DNA of 64,000 nucleotides from Nepenthes gracilis (Eukaryota; Streptophyta; Magnoliopsida; Caryophyllales; Nepenthaceae), in contig BSYO01000014.1 in the NCBI GenBank assembly GCA_033239525.1, positions 9,098,021 through 9,162,020 on the forward strand. Direction: 5' to 3'. Position numbers and translations under genes: made by a program. Below, piece after piece: positions 34,339 to 45,039 of this stretch (position 1 is its first letter; each line of letters starts with the position of its first letter). The notes under the pieces are model-generated. The model had not been told where the DNA came from, searched no databases, and saw only the letters and a list, made by a program, of their open reading frames with translations.

Positions 34339-34344
34339 AATAAA
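34339..34344 (+). terminator. Poly(A) signal AATAAA for the unit 1 accessory gene
   Basis: GCAATAAAGTGAAG lies some 50 bp after the last coding sequence, in the context TTGTACAAAACATTGATC, and is exactly conserved in unit 2 (44138). This supports a plus-strand transcription unit with its own 3' end. Confidence 0.55.
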
Positions 34345-34799
34345 GTGAAGTCTTTTGGGGCAAAAAGTGTCTTGTTTTCTTTGCTTAATGTTTGTACGTG
34401 TTGAGGCGTCGGGCGGCCAACTTGGTTGGCCGGTTAACACCAGCGAGGCTCAAGGAGTTAGGTCCTTGAGCCCCTGCGGGAGGGCTGTTCGGCTGCTGGT
34501 GAAGCTGCCAGTGAAGGCTTGGGCGGTCGGCGTTAGAGAAGGGCGTTTCGTGGCCGAATGGTCGCGCCGTTTTCGTAGAGTTGATGGCGGAAAAAGGTTA
34601 ACCGGTTTGGTTAATCGCCTAAGGAGTGAGTCCTTAGGAGGGATGATTATGCGAATCATCCCGGATGGCGCCCGTCTGCAAGTGAAGACTTGGGCTGCCC
34701 GATTTGGAGGAGTAAATTGCTCCTCCCTTCGACCGTCGTTGACTAGCGTTGCTGCTCCCGAAAAGAGGTCGTTGCGTGTGCCAAACTTGCCCCTAAGGT

Positions 34800-35060
34800 T
34801 TTTAGACCGCTAATGGGCCACTTGGATGACCAAGGTTTATCGACCGACCGCTATTGGGCCGCCCGGATGGCCGGGGTTTAGACCGCTAATGGGCCACTTG
34901 GATGACGAAGGTTCAAGACCGCTAATTTGGGCCACTGGATGACCGAGGTTTAGGCCGCTAATGGGCCACACTGTATGGGCGGGGTTTAGACCGCTAATGG
35001 GCCACTGGATGACCGGGGTTTTAGACCCGAATTCGGCCACTGGATGACCGGGGTTTAACA
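34800..35060 (+). repeat. Tandem repeat (about 36-40 bp) between accessory gene and pol, unit 1
   Basis: About seven units, each with AGACCGCTAATGGGCCAC and GGATGACCGGGGTTT. It lies between the convergent 3' ends of the plus-strand accessory gene and the minus-strand pol. Confidence 0.85.
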
Positions 35061-35224
35061 AGAGGTGAAGACCCTCCCGACTTAGGGGCGATCTAGGTCG
35101 GTAGAAACACGCAAGGCAAACACAGATATGCATATACAACCTAAGAATCTACATGCTAAGTAAAGCTCTTATTTTCTTATATTTACACAAGCAAGCGAAT
35201 GAATGCACCTAGGTAGGAGAGCGC

Positions 35225-38200
35225 GTACCTTGGCTTTCTACTGGAAGTATCGCCGGAGGTGGGTTGCGTTCCACGTTCGTGGGACCAACTTTCCGTCCTG
35301 GTTGCGAAGCTTGTACGCTCCGTTCCTCAGGACGGCGGAGACCAAAAAGGGTCCCTCCCAGTTGGGGGAGAGTTTGTTGCGGCCAGCCAGCTTGCCTGTG
35401 GCCTCGATGCCACGCAGGACCAGGTCGCCAACGTCAAATTGCCGGGCTTTTACTTTCTTATTGTAGTACCGGGCAACCCGTTGTTGGTAAGCTGCTGTCC
35501 GAATTCTGGCAGCGTGTCGCGGGCTTCCTCCAACAAGTCTAAGTGCTCCCGAATTTTCTGGGAGTTTTCCAGTGGGTCGAAGGACTCCACTCTTAGACTT
35601 GGAAGCCCGATCTCGGCTGAATTAATGACTTGATCCCGTAATGGAGGCCGAAGGGGTCTCGCGCGTTGGTTCCTTACAGGTCGTTCGATAAGACCGAGGG
35701 GACGGAAGGGAGCTCATCGACCCATGAGCCCCGGCGTCCTCCAACTTAGTTTTTAACCCGTGGAGCAGCGTGCGGTTCGTGACCTCCACATGTCCGTTGC
35801 TTTGGGGGTATGCCACCGAAGTGTGGACCGACCCTAATACCAAGGCCTGGCGCAATACTTGGTGAAGCGTTTCCCGAGTGGGTCCGTTGTCGGTTATCAC
35901 GACCTCGGGATGCGAATCTGCAGACAATGCTTTGGCGAAGGAATTCGAGCATTGTGTTATGATCTTGGCGGTAGAGGCTGCCTCGACCCACTTGGTGAAG
36001 TAGTCGATGCCCGCTATGATGAATTTTCGTTGCCCGAGGCAACGGAAAAGGGCCGAGAATATCGAGGCCCCCATTCAAGCGAAGGGCCACGGTGCTTGTA
36101 GCGATTTTAAGTCTGGGGGACGGTGGTGGTGAAGGTTGCCGTGTGCTGGCAGCTTTCACATTTCTTTACAAATTCCAGTAGCGTCCTTTTTCATTGAGGG
36201 CAGTAGCCACGCCTCATGACCTTGAAGGCCAAGTTTTTCCGCCTATATGAGATCATGCAGATCCGAGGTGGACCTCGCTTAGTCGTAGTCCGCCTCCTCG
36301 GGAGTTAGGCGGAGGAGGTGGAGTTGAGTACCCACGGCGTCTGACCGTCCGCCCATGACTACAATATACCACCCAGTATCTTTTTGACCCGTTTGGCTTT
36401 TCGGCGTCCTCAGAAGTGAGCCGTCCGCCCAATGGCGAGGTAAGGTGTCATCCGGTTTTCCTTGTCGGAAATCTGCATTGCCTCCTGCTTTTCAATGCTG
36501 GGAGCGCCTAGGACCTCCCGCATGTCCCTCGAGTCTTGTGGGTTTTCGGCGGCGTGCCTTGGCGGTGGTCCGCCTTCCCGATTTTCGATGCGCGGATGTG
36601 AATAAGGTTTAGTCTTTCAAAACCTCGAATCATTTCTCTTGCCTTAGCAAAGTACTTGGCCAAGAGCGGGTTGTTTGCTCAGGCCAGATTGTCGGTTGAC
36701 GATGAGCTCGGAGTCGCTGTAAACCGCCAGCTTTCTGGCGGAGCACTCCCGGGCTAATCTCAAGCCGGCCAACAGGGCTTCGTACTCAGCAACATTGTTG
36801 GTTGCTGGAAAGTCGAGTTTGAGTGAGTATTTTATCTCAAACCCGTCGGGAGTTGCGAGAACAACTCCGCGCCCTTTGCCAGCGTCCATAGACGATCCGT
36901 CTACGTGGAGTACCCATTCTGGGATTCCTACGAGCTGTTCTTCATCCTCTGCGGGCTGTTCATCGAGAGCTGGGGTCGTGGTCTCGACAAGGAAGTCAGC
37001 CAGCGCACACCTTTATGGCGGGCAAAAGGTGGAACTTCGATGTCGAACTTCGCCCATTCGATGGCCCATTTGACCAATCTTCCGAAACATCGGGTTTTAC
37101 GGAGGATGGTTTTCAGCGATTGATCGGTGAGGACCACTATTCGATGGGCACGGAAATACGGCCTTAGCCTTCGTGCGAGAATATATCGGTAAGGGCCAAC
37201 TTTTCCGCACGTGAGTATCGGGTTTAAAGGCGGTCGACATTTTACTTACGTAGTAGACCCGGCCGTCTGAGTCCTGTCGCACAAGGACAGAGCTGAGCGA
37301 TGTCTCCGACACCGCTAAGTAGAGGTATAATACCTCTCCGCCAACCGGTGACACCAACAGCGGCGGGCTGGCCATGTACTGCTTCAATTCTTCGAAAGCA
37401 GCTTGGCACTCCGCCGTCCACTGGAATCCGTTGGATTTTGTTCCGCGTAAAGCCTTGAAAAAGGGCTGGTACTTGTCGCCAGATTTCGCAAGGAAGCGGG
37501 ACAAAGCTGCCAGTCGCCCCGTGAGCCTTTGAACATCTTTCACGCTCCGCGGTGGTGTCATATCAGCAAGTGCTTTAATTTTTTCAGGGTTTGCCTCGAT
37601 TCCCCGCTGGGAAACGATGAAGCCCAGAAACTTTCCGGAAGCTACTCCGAAGACGCATTTAGCGGGATTAAGCTTCATGCGGTGTCTCCGGAGCACTTCG
37701 AACGATTCTTTCAGGTCGTGAATGTGGTCGCCGATGACCCTACTCTTAACGAGCATGTCGTCGACGTAGACCTCCGATTCACGGCCGATTTGGTTCTCGA
37801 ACATCTTGTTGACCACCCGGTAAGTTGCTCCGGCATTTTAAGGCCAAAAGGCATCACCCTGTAATGATGGGGTGCCCCGATCCGTCATGAACGAGGTATG
37901 CTCCTCGTCTTGGGACTCATCCGAATCTGGTTGTAACCGAATAGGCGTCCATGAAGCTTAGCGGCTCATGTCCCGCCGTGAGTCAACCACAGTCTATTCG
38001 GGGCAAGGGAAAGCTGTCCTTGGGACAAGCCTTGTTCACGTCGGTGAAGTCGACGCACATCCTCCACTTCCCGTTATTTTTTCTTTACGAGTACCACATT
38101 AGAGAGAGCCATCTCGGTATTGGACTTCTCTAATGAACCCTGGCCCCGGCCGACTTTTTCACCTCCTCTCGGATGGCGATAAGTTTTTTTCGGCCACGGA

Positions 38201-40634
38201 GTGGTTTCTCCGTTTTCGACCGGTTTTCGATCGAGATCAAGGCCGGCTTGTGGACCATTGTCTCCGCCGAGATCGAGCATATCAGCCGGTGTCAAGCAAA
38301 AGGTTTGCGTTTGCCCCGAGAAAAATGATCGATTCGTCACGCGGTGGCCTGCCCAGTGAGCCGCCATCTGCACACACTTATCCGGTTCTCCCGGGTCAAG
38401 TGGGATTAGATCCGTGGCTTCACCGGGCTGCGCTGTTGGAGGGTAGCCTCGTCCCGATGGTCGAGCTCTCCAATGATTTGGTATTGCCGCTCGGGGCAAT
38501 GCAGGGCCATGTAAGTCCGCCCGGTGACCTGATCGCCTGAGCTTCACCAACACCGTAAGGTGTCGGGAACTTCATTTTAAGGTGCGGTATCGATGTAATC
38601 GCCCCAACGCCGTTAGGCATGGCCTGCCTAGTATTGCGTTGTAAACGAGGGCGGATCGGCGACGCGAGGAAAGTCAAAGTTCGACTTCTTGTTCTTGGGT
38701 AAGTGCCTAGGGTCACCTCTAGTTGGATTGTTCCTTGTCGGGCCTTTGGTTCGTTATCAAGGCCGTATAAAGGTCCTTGGCGATTTTTAGTTGATTCTTT
38801 TTTAAGCCTAACTTAAAGAATGCATCCAAGTAAAGCAAATCCTTTGAACTTCCATTATCGATAAAGACTGGAGTTTCACTGTAGTCCATACTCCCATCCC
38901 AAAGCAGCGCCGAGATACAAGGGGATCGACATGGGGCGAGATTACATGGTTCGAGTCACACTCGCTTGGCTGATGGTGTTGTCTACTACGCGCCGCTTCT
39001 TCCTCCCGATCTGCTTTGCTCCTTGTCATCGGCCAGGATTTTTGGCGTCGGGTGGAGATCATGTTAACTACCCCCGCCGCAATCTGTTTCGAGGCGGAGA
39101 AGGCTCCTCGCCTCCTGCCCCGCCCGAGTTCTGCCCGGGGCCCTTGACGAACTGTTGAGGTGTCCCCGTGGACCCGCCTCCTCGATTTCTCTGCAGAGTC
39201 TTACAATCTTGATTGAGTGGCCCGCGGAGCGATGATAATCGAAAGATTGGGCTGGTTTCTGAGTCCTTTTTAGCGTTTTGGGCCACTTTAGGAATTTTTC
39301 TCCGCGGATGCACGCCAGAACGTTGGTGCGCGAGTCGTCAAGGCGTGAATGTGGTGGGCCCGTAATCCTGCGTTCGAGCCCGAGTCTGCACTGCTTCTTG
39401 AGTGTTCACTTTGCCCATGAATTTCCTCTTCCCTTCTACGAGGAAAGGCCGAGGCTGATCCGCTGCTCCGGGCGTTTTGCCTCGTTGGCCTCTTCGGCGA
39501 CGCGTAGGCCACAGTGATGGATTCGCCTCGCGGAATGTTTGTGGGTTTTGTGGGCTAGGTGCTTGAAGAAGTCACCATGTGTAAGTGCCGAGATGAAGCT
39601 GCCCAACTTCATCTCCTCAGTGATCCTGGGGATCCTTCTGGCCTCCGCCACGAAGCGATCCAGGAAGCGCCGTGGGTTCTCTCCCGGCTTCTGTTTTATG
39701 TGGGAGAGATGCCACGGCTGCTTCTCTTCCCGTCGGCTCGATGCATACTGAGCCAGGAAGAGATCCGTGAGCTCACGGAAACTGCCGATGGTGCCTGAAG
39801 GGAGGCGGTGAAACCAAATCCGGGCATCCCCCTTCAAGATGAGTGGAAAACAGCGGCACATGGAAGAGTCTTCCAACCCTTGCAGACTCAGATGGGTGCG
39901 GAAGTGATCCAGGTGGTCCACTGGATCACTGCTCCCATCGTATGAGTCAAGGGAAGGCATCTTGAACTTTGCAGGGACCGGACGACCCAAGATCTCCGCC
40001 GTAAAAGGAGATCTGTCCAGATCGATGGCCTGCTCGTCATTCTGGAACACGCGGTTCCCGGATCTGGGGTTTCTACTCGCGGATCGGGCGCGAGTGGCGT
40101 TACTGATCTCTTGGAGTTGAGATAATCTCTCAACTCCGTCCTGTCCCTGGAGGGTTCAGCAGCCGGTCTGCTGCTGCCTCCAGTGGACCTAGCGCTCCGG
40201 GAGGCTTGCTCCAGTGCGGTGTGGCGGTTCTCTGCCCGAGTATCGGGGATTTCTTCGTTCTGGGCTTTCTCTCGGGACGTGCTCCCGGAGCGTTATGGCC
40301 GGGTGTTTTTGGCCGGTGCACGCGGAGGACGCGGCGCCGGATGCCTCGGGCCACGGGGCCTTTTTGTAGGCACCTTCTTTCTTACGCCACCCCTTATGGT
40401 GGCGGGGAGCGAGAATGGCTCGCCGGTGGAGCCGCTCTGCTGCGGTGGCTCTTCCGAGCACGAGAGGCACAGAAGCGGGGCGGTTGTTGGTTCTCATCTC
40501 TTCCACCGGCGATTGGAAGTAAGGCGGGGGAGCCTCGCCTGCGGCCCCGTTGACCAGGACGTCAGCAGCATGGCCACAGTGGGGCTAATGGCGTCTCTGG
40601 CGGGATCGCTGGCTTGCGCTCTTGTGTTCACCAT
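35225..40634 (-). pseudogene. Gag-pol of unit 1 (Tat lineage)
   Basis: The start MVNTRAQAS is at 40634. The gag core lies at about 40050-39436 (SYDGSSDPVDHLDHFRTH, RIWFHRLPSGTIGSF, FLAQYASSRR). Next come the gag C-terminal region near 39.1 kb; an aspartic protease with the DNGSS motif near 38.85 kb; reverse transcriptase at about 38.1-37.4 kb with YVDDMLVKS (catalytic DD); classical RNase H remains to about 37.1 kb; archaeal-type RNase H at 36889-36644 (ATNNVAEYEALLAGLRLA, YSDSELIVN); and integrase at about 36180-35622 with the motifs IDYFTKWVEA, ITDNG and PQSNGHVEVTNR. A C-terminal module (WEGPFLV type) ends near 35225. Numerous frameshifts interrupt it. Many coincide with positions where unit 2 differs, so true decay and consensus error cannot be separated here. 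Confidence 0.88.
36644..36889 (-). other. Archaeal-type second RNase H domain, unit 1
   Basis: The motif series DGFEIKYSLKLDFPATNN, VAEYEALLAGL and VYSDSELIVN is of the RVT_3/archaeal RNase H type. It is separate from the RNase H that follows reverse transcriptase. A dual RNase H is a known mark of the Tat/Ogre clade and supports the lineage call. Confidence 0.8.
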
Positions 40635-40700
40635 TGTAGAAGCAAACGGTGACGAAGAGCTTGTTGCAGAATTTCTAGTGGTAGGCTTTTTGTTAGCGTT

Positions 40701-40717
40701 TCCCACAGACGGCGCCA
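40701..40717 (-). other. Primer-binding site of unit 1
   Basis: The minus strand reads TGGCGCCGTCTGTGGGA, one base from the LTR B end. The first nine bases match the complement of the plant tRNA-Asp 3' end; the rest diverge. Confidence 0.75.
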
Positions 40718-40718
40718 A

Positions 40719-41712
40719 TGATGCGTACACATCCGACTTGCAGATTCGGATTCTCCTGAATAAATGGATCCGCCTCCGTTCTCTGAGTGCGAACCCCACA
40801 CCACTAAAGCGAACAAGAGGTCGAGCGTGCTGGCGGGAGGTTGACCCACCGAAAACACTCAGCGCTCGGAAATCGATGTCGGTCTCTCAAATATAAGAAA
40901 CGAAGAAGAAGAAAGAGCGAAGACAGGTTGACAGAGTGTGAAGTCCGTGTAAGAGAGACGTGAGGTCTTTCTTGTATCGGGACGGTGGGAAGGCGAGGAA
41001 GCGTCCGTGAGGGCTCGCCCATTGCCTTGAGGTTGGTTGCGTTGGGTGTCTGAAGGGTCTGGTCTGTTAGAGCCTTATCCCGAGAACACTTAGTGGTTTT
41101 TCCGTAGGGTTTTCGTATGCCTTTTTGCTGTTTTTTCCCTTAGCAGGAGAAGCCTCTAGGGTTTCTTTTATGGCCAAGTGAGAGAGGATCCTCCTCCTTT
41201 GGAAGGCGGCTCCTCCGATTGGCTTGCCTTCTCGAGGCGAGATGCCAATTTCCCTGAAGGAATGATTGTTTCCTTGTCGGCGCGCCATGACTTTCCAAGT
41301 TTACCACCTTCCTTTCCGTTGCCGGCCGTTCTTGTATCTTGGCGGGCGGAACGTGGAAGATATTTTGGAGGCTGTAGTTGGCTTGTTGGGTGATGGGCCC
41401 GGGCGTAATGGGCCCATTATCAGAAATGTGCTTCACGGGCTTGGCGGGAAGAAGCAGCCGGCGGTCAACGTCTTCGTTGGCCGTCGTTGTCATGCTGTCT
41501 TTGCAGTCTTCAGGCGAACCTTTGGTGGGCTTGTGGGCTTAGGTGAGCCAGGCCATTCTGAAATGTGAGGCGTTTCTTGAGGCCCAAAAGAGCAAAGTGC
41601 TTGACGGTCAACAGGCGTTGACCGCCCTTTTAGTGGGCCGTAAGGCCGTTGGCTGTCTCGAGTGGGCCTCCGTTGACCATTCCTTGGGCCAGCTGAGGGA
41701 GGCACTCCATCA
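40719..41712 (-). mobile_element. LTR B (shared middle LTR)
   Basis: Starts TGATGCGTACAC and ends CTCCATCA. It has a primer-binding site on its left (serving unit 1) and a polypurine tract on its right (serving unit 2). It therefore acts as 5' LTR for unit 1 and 3' LTR for unit 2 (minus orientation). It is collinear with LTRs A and C with many small differences, and the W-box palindrome region is deleted. Confidence 0.88.
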
Positions 41713-41723
41713 CTAGCCCCCAT
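41713..41723 (-). other. Polypurine tract of unit 2
   Basis: The minus strand reads GGGGGCTAG against the LTR start, as in unit 1. Confidence 0.65.
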
Positions 41724-41779
41724 GCCGGTGGTCGATTACGGCCTCCAGGTATGTTCATGATAGGGTACCTTTTAAATTG

Positions 41780-42015
41780 CAGCCGGAGTTCAAGAATTGT
41801 AGGCCGTTCGACAATTCCTGGCTCAAGAGTCATTGACTGCTCGGGTCAATTCCGAGCTCAAGAGTCATTGACCGTTAAGTCGATTCCGAGCTCAAGAGTC
41901 ATTGACTGACTCAATTCCGAGCTCAAGAGTCATTGATCGCTCGACACCTGAGCTCAAGAGTCATTGGCCAGATTACTGGTCAATTCCCGAGCTCAAGAGT
42001 CATTGACCGTTTGGG
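41780..42015 (+). promoter_or_regulatory. Degraded 36-bp W-box array, unit 2
   Basis: Equivalent of 31957-32208. Each unit still reads GAGCTCAAGAGTCATTGA, but the TTCTGGTCAATTCCGG half has been altered differently in each copy, destroying most of the facing W-box pairs. The changes fall on the CTGG and CCGG parts of the unit. Confidence 0.75.
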
Positions 42016-42318
42016 GCCAAAGTCAAGAGTCCTTCATGGCACCGGGTGACGGTTCGTCAGAGTTGGGCACGTGTCCTCCTATGGTTGGGCGGAGATCCTG
42101 GCCATTTAATGGGCCAGTGATCCGCCGCACACAAAGCCAAACGGAGGGCGACACGTGGCGGTTCTGATGGGGCATTAATGAGGCACTCGAGTGCCTGACG
42201 CCCACGATCACCCTCTCCTTCCTCAGGCTTCGAACCGGTTTCATCTGTTTTGCCTTGCTTTTCAGACAAAGGAATTTGCCAACAGAGAGAAAAAAAAACT
42301 GAGAATCTTTCTTGAACA

Positions 42319-44090
42319 ATGGCCTCCGTTGCGGATTTCCCTTCCGTCCTGAGAGAGGGAGATGTAAAGGCTCTGTGCGTGGAGTTTAATATTCCTAAAG
42401 AGATGGCATGGAGAGTTCGGATTCGACCGAAAGGGCCTTTATTCCTCGCGAAGGCCACATTCTGATGTACGAGGCGCACTTTGAGGAGGCCTCCGTCTGT
42501 CCACGCCCGGCTGAGTTCGGGCGAGATCATGAGGGCTTTGGGAGTGCCCATCGCCTGCCTTCATGCGAACGCTGATCGGTATATATGTACCCTCTCGTAT
42601 TTTTGCACGCAAAGCTGAACCCGGAGGCTCGTAATGCCCGGATTAGGGTTTTGTTTAAGGTGAACACGGGGCGGAGTGGATATCACTCTCCCCCGCTTGG
42701 GGATTAAAATCAACACCGCTATTCATGATTCCCTCAAACACTGGAAGGACCGATATTTTTTGTAAAGGTCGGGAGAAGTGGCCCCTTAGGAACGAGTGGG
42801 TGAGGTGGGAAGCGTGCTTTGGTACGCCCGAAGACGGCGAGGAGCGCGCCGCCTACGAATGGTCACAAAGCCATAGGCGCCAATGAGTCTGAGTTCGCGA
42901 GGGACCATCTGGTTTCCCGAGGGAGGAGATCGGAAGGCGGAGTGGGGCCGCCGTCACCGACTCACAAGCCCCATCCTCCCGTCGTGAGGTTGCATCCCGA
43001 AAAATCAAAGGTATGATCATCCGCGAAGAGAGGGCGGAGGATCCCGAGAGCGGATGGAGACGCCCTCATCGGCGTCTTCGCATTTTGATTATATTGCCGC
43101 CGGATCTTACCATGGATCCGTGAGCACCGCCGGAGCGGATCCGGCGGATCTTTGTTATCTTGGCCAGCCGGCCATAAAGGTGACTCCGGGCGCCGCTTGG
43201 TTGGGGTCAGCTGAGGAGCCAGCTCGTGACGTTCCCCCGGGCTCTCGCGTTTACAAGATAAGGACGTCCAAGGCAGGGTCTCAGATGGCCACCTCGAAGA
43301 TAATAAGGGGCAAGAGGCCTGCTGCTGCCGCTCCTCCCGCTCTGTTATACGGAGGCCGCAAGAGAGGAGCTTGCCGGGGGAGGACTCGACGCGTTCATTG
43401 AACGCGTTACGGAAGAGGCGGCCGCCGCTTTGCCGGAGAGTGCCACGCGTCCCCAGCCGAGTCGGGCCCACATCCCACATCCAGGCCAAAGGGGCCTACG
43501 AGGCCGCACGAGGTATATATCCACGCTAACGCCGTGTCTCTGTATCTTTCGTGGTGATCATTGCTAACCACTTTGTGTTCTTTGTTGCGCAGGGGAAACG
43601 ATTGGCCTACGCGGTAGCCCACGAAGTGGAGCAAATGAGATCTCCTTATTGCCGAAAAGAGGCTGAGATCGCCCGGCTTGAAGCGGAGCTAGCAAATGCC
43701 AAGGGAGACCGTCGTGAGGAGGTGGCGGCCCTCGAAGTCGTGGTGGCCATCACGGAGGCCAGTGTTCCGGTGCTGGAGGCGGAGAACACCTGGTCTCAAG
43801 GAATCGGGTTGGGCAGCTCGAGGCAAGCAACAAAACGACTATCGGATCGTGCTACATCCTTTGAGAGTGAGCTGGCCACCCGGCTCGTGCCCCACGAGAT
43901 GGAGGCGCCCTACAGGCCGGGCCGCTGGAGGGTATCGGCATTGGGCGTCGTGTTGCGAGGTTGATCGATCCGAACTTTCCAAAGAAATTTATCAACCAAC
44001 GCAATAAAGAATGCGACACGCTTGGAGGATTTAGCCGACGAGCCCCACGACATCCGGCGAGGACCGCCACCACGTAGCCTTGTATAGCTT
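42319..44090 (+). pseudogene. Accessory antisense gene of unit 2 (PF04195 domain, coiled coil)
   Basis: Same gene as at 32516 with the same start context. The N-terminal exon is broken by several frameshifts after about 42425 (the YEAHLRSGL and LHANAVRYI blocks are recognisable only in pieces). The 3' exon is better than in unit 1: GT at 43513 to AG at 43592 defines an 80-bp intron, after which GKRLAYAVAHEVEQMRSPYC runs into the coiled coil, open to 43964. Taken together the two units show the gene was intact in their ancestor. It ends before AATAAA at 44138. Confidence 0.75.
43513..43592 (+). other. Probable intron of the accessory gene (unit 2)
   Basis: GTATATATCC...TTGTTGCGCAG with a pyrimidine-rich 3' part. 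The frame is open in the coiled-coil exon to its right, and the boundaries are conserved in unit 1 apart from one missing base at the acceptor. Confidence 0.5.
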
Positions 44091-44137
44091 ACTTTCGTTT
44101 TTGGACATTGTAGTCTTGTACAAAACATTGATCAAGC

Positions 44138-44143
44138 AATAAA
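44138..44143 (+). terminator. Poly(A) signal AATAAA for the unit 2 accessory gene
   Basis: Identical context to 34339 (ATCAAGCAATAAAGTGAAG). Confidence 0.55.
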
Positions 44144-44594
44144 GTGAAGTCTTTTTGGGCAAAAAGTGTCTTGTTTTACCGCTTAATGTTTGTACGTGTT
44201 GAGGGTCAAAGCGGCCAACTTTGGTTGGCAGTTTAACACCAGCTGGGCTCAAGGAGTTAGGTCCTGAGCCCCCTCGGCAGAGGCTGTTCCACCTGCCCGG
44301 TGAAGCTGCCTGTGAAGGCTTGGGCGGTCAAGTTAGAGAAAGGACGTTTCGTAGCCGAATGGTCGCGCCGTTTTCTCGTAGAGAAGTTGATGGCGGAAAA
44401 AGGTTAACCGTTTGGTTAATCGCCTAAGGAGTGAGGTCTTAGGAGGGATGATTATGCGAATCATCCCGGATGGCGCCGTGCAAGTGAAGACTTGGGCTGC
44501 CCGTTTGGAGGAGTAAATTGCTCCTCCTTCGACCGTCGTTGACTCGACGTTGCTGCTCCCCGAAAAGAGGTCGCTATGTGCCAAACTTGCCCCC

Positions 44595-44870
44595 CAGGTT
44601 TTTAGACCGCTAATGGGCCCCACTTGGATGACCAAGGTTTAATACGACCGCTTATTGGGCCGCCCGGATGACCGGGGTTTAGACCGGGCTAATGGGCCAC
44701 TTGGATGACCAAGGTTCAAGACGACCATGTTGGGCCACCCGGATGACCAGGTTTAGACCGCTAATGGGCCACCTGTATGGACAAGGTTTAGACCGCTAAT
44801 GGGCCACCCGGATGACCAGGTTTTAGACTAATGGGCCACTTCGCCACCTTTTAGGATGACCACTGGTTTA
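44595..44870 (+). repeat. Tandem repeat between accessory gene and pol, unit 2
   Basis: Counterpart of 34800-35060, about seven units with TTTAGACCGCTAATGGGCCAC. Unit-to-unit differences again concentrate at the CTGGATGACCGG part. Confidence 0.85.
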
Positions 44871-45039
44871 ACAAGAGGGTGAAGACCCTCTCCCTTAGGG
44901 GCGCCTAGGTCGGTAGGAAACCCGCAAGGCAAACACGAATATGCATATACAACCTAAGAATCTACATGCTAAGTAAAGCTCTTATTTTCTTATATTTACA
45001 CAAGCAAGCGAATGAATGCACCTAGGTAGGAGAGCGCGT

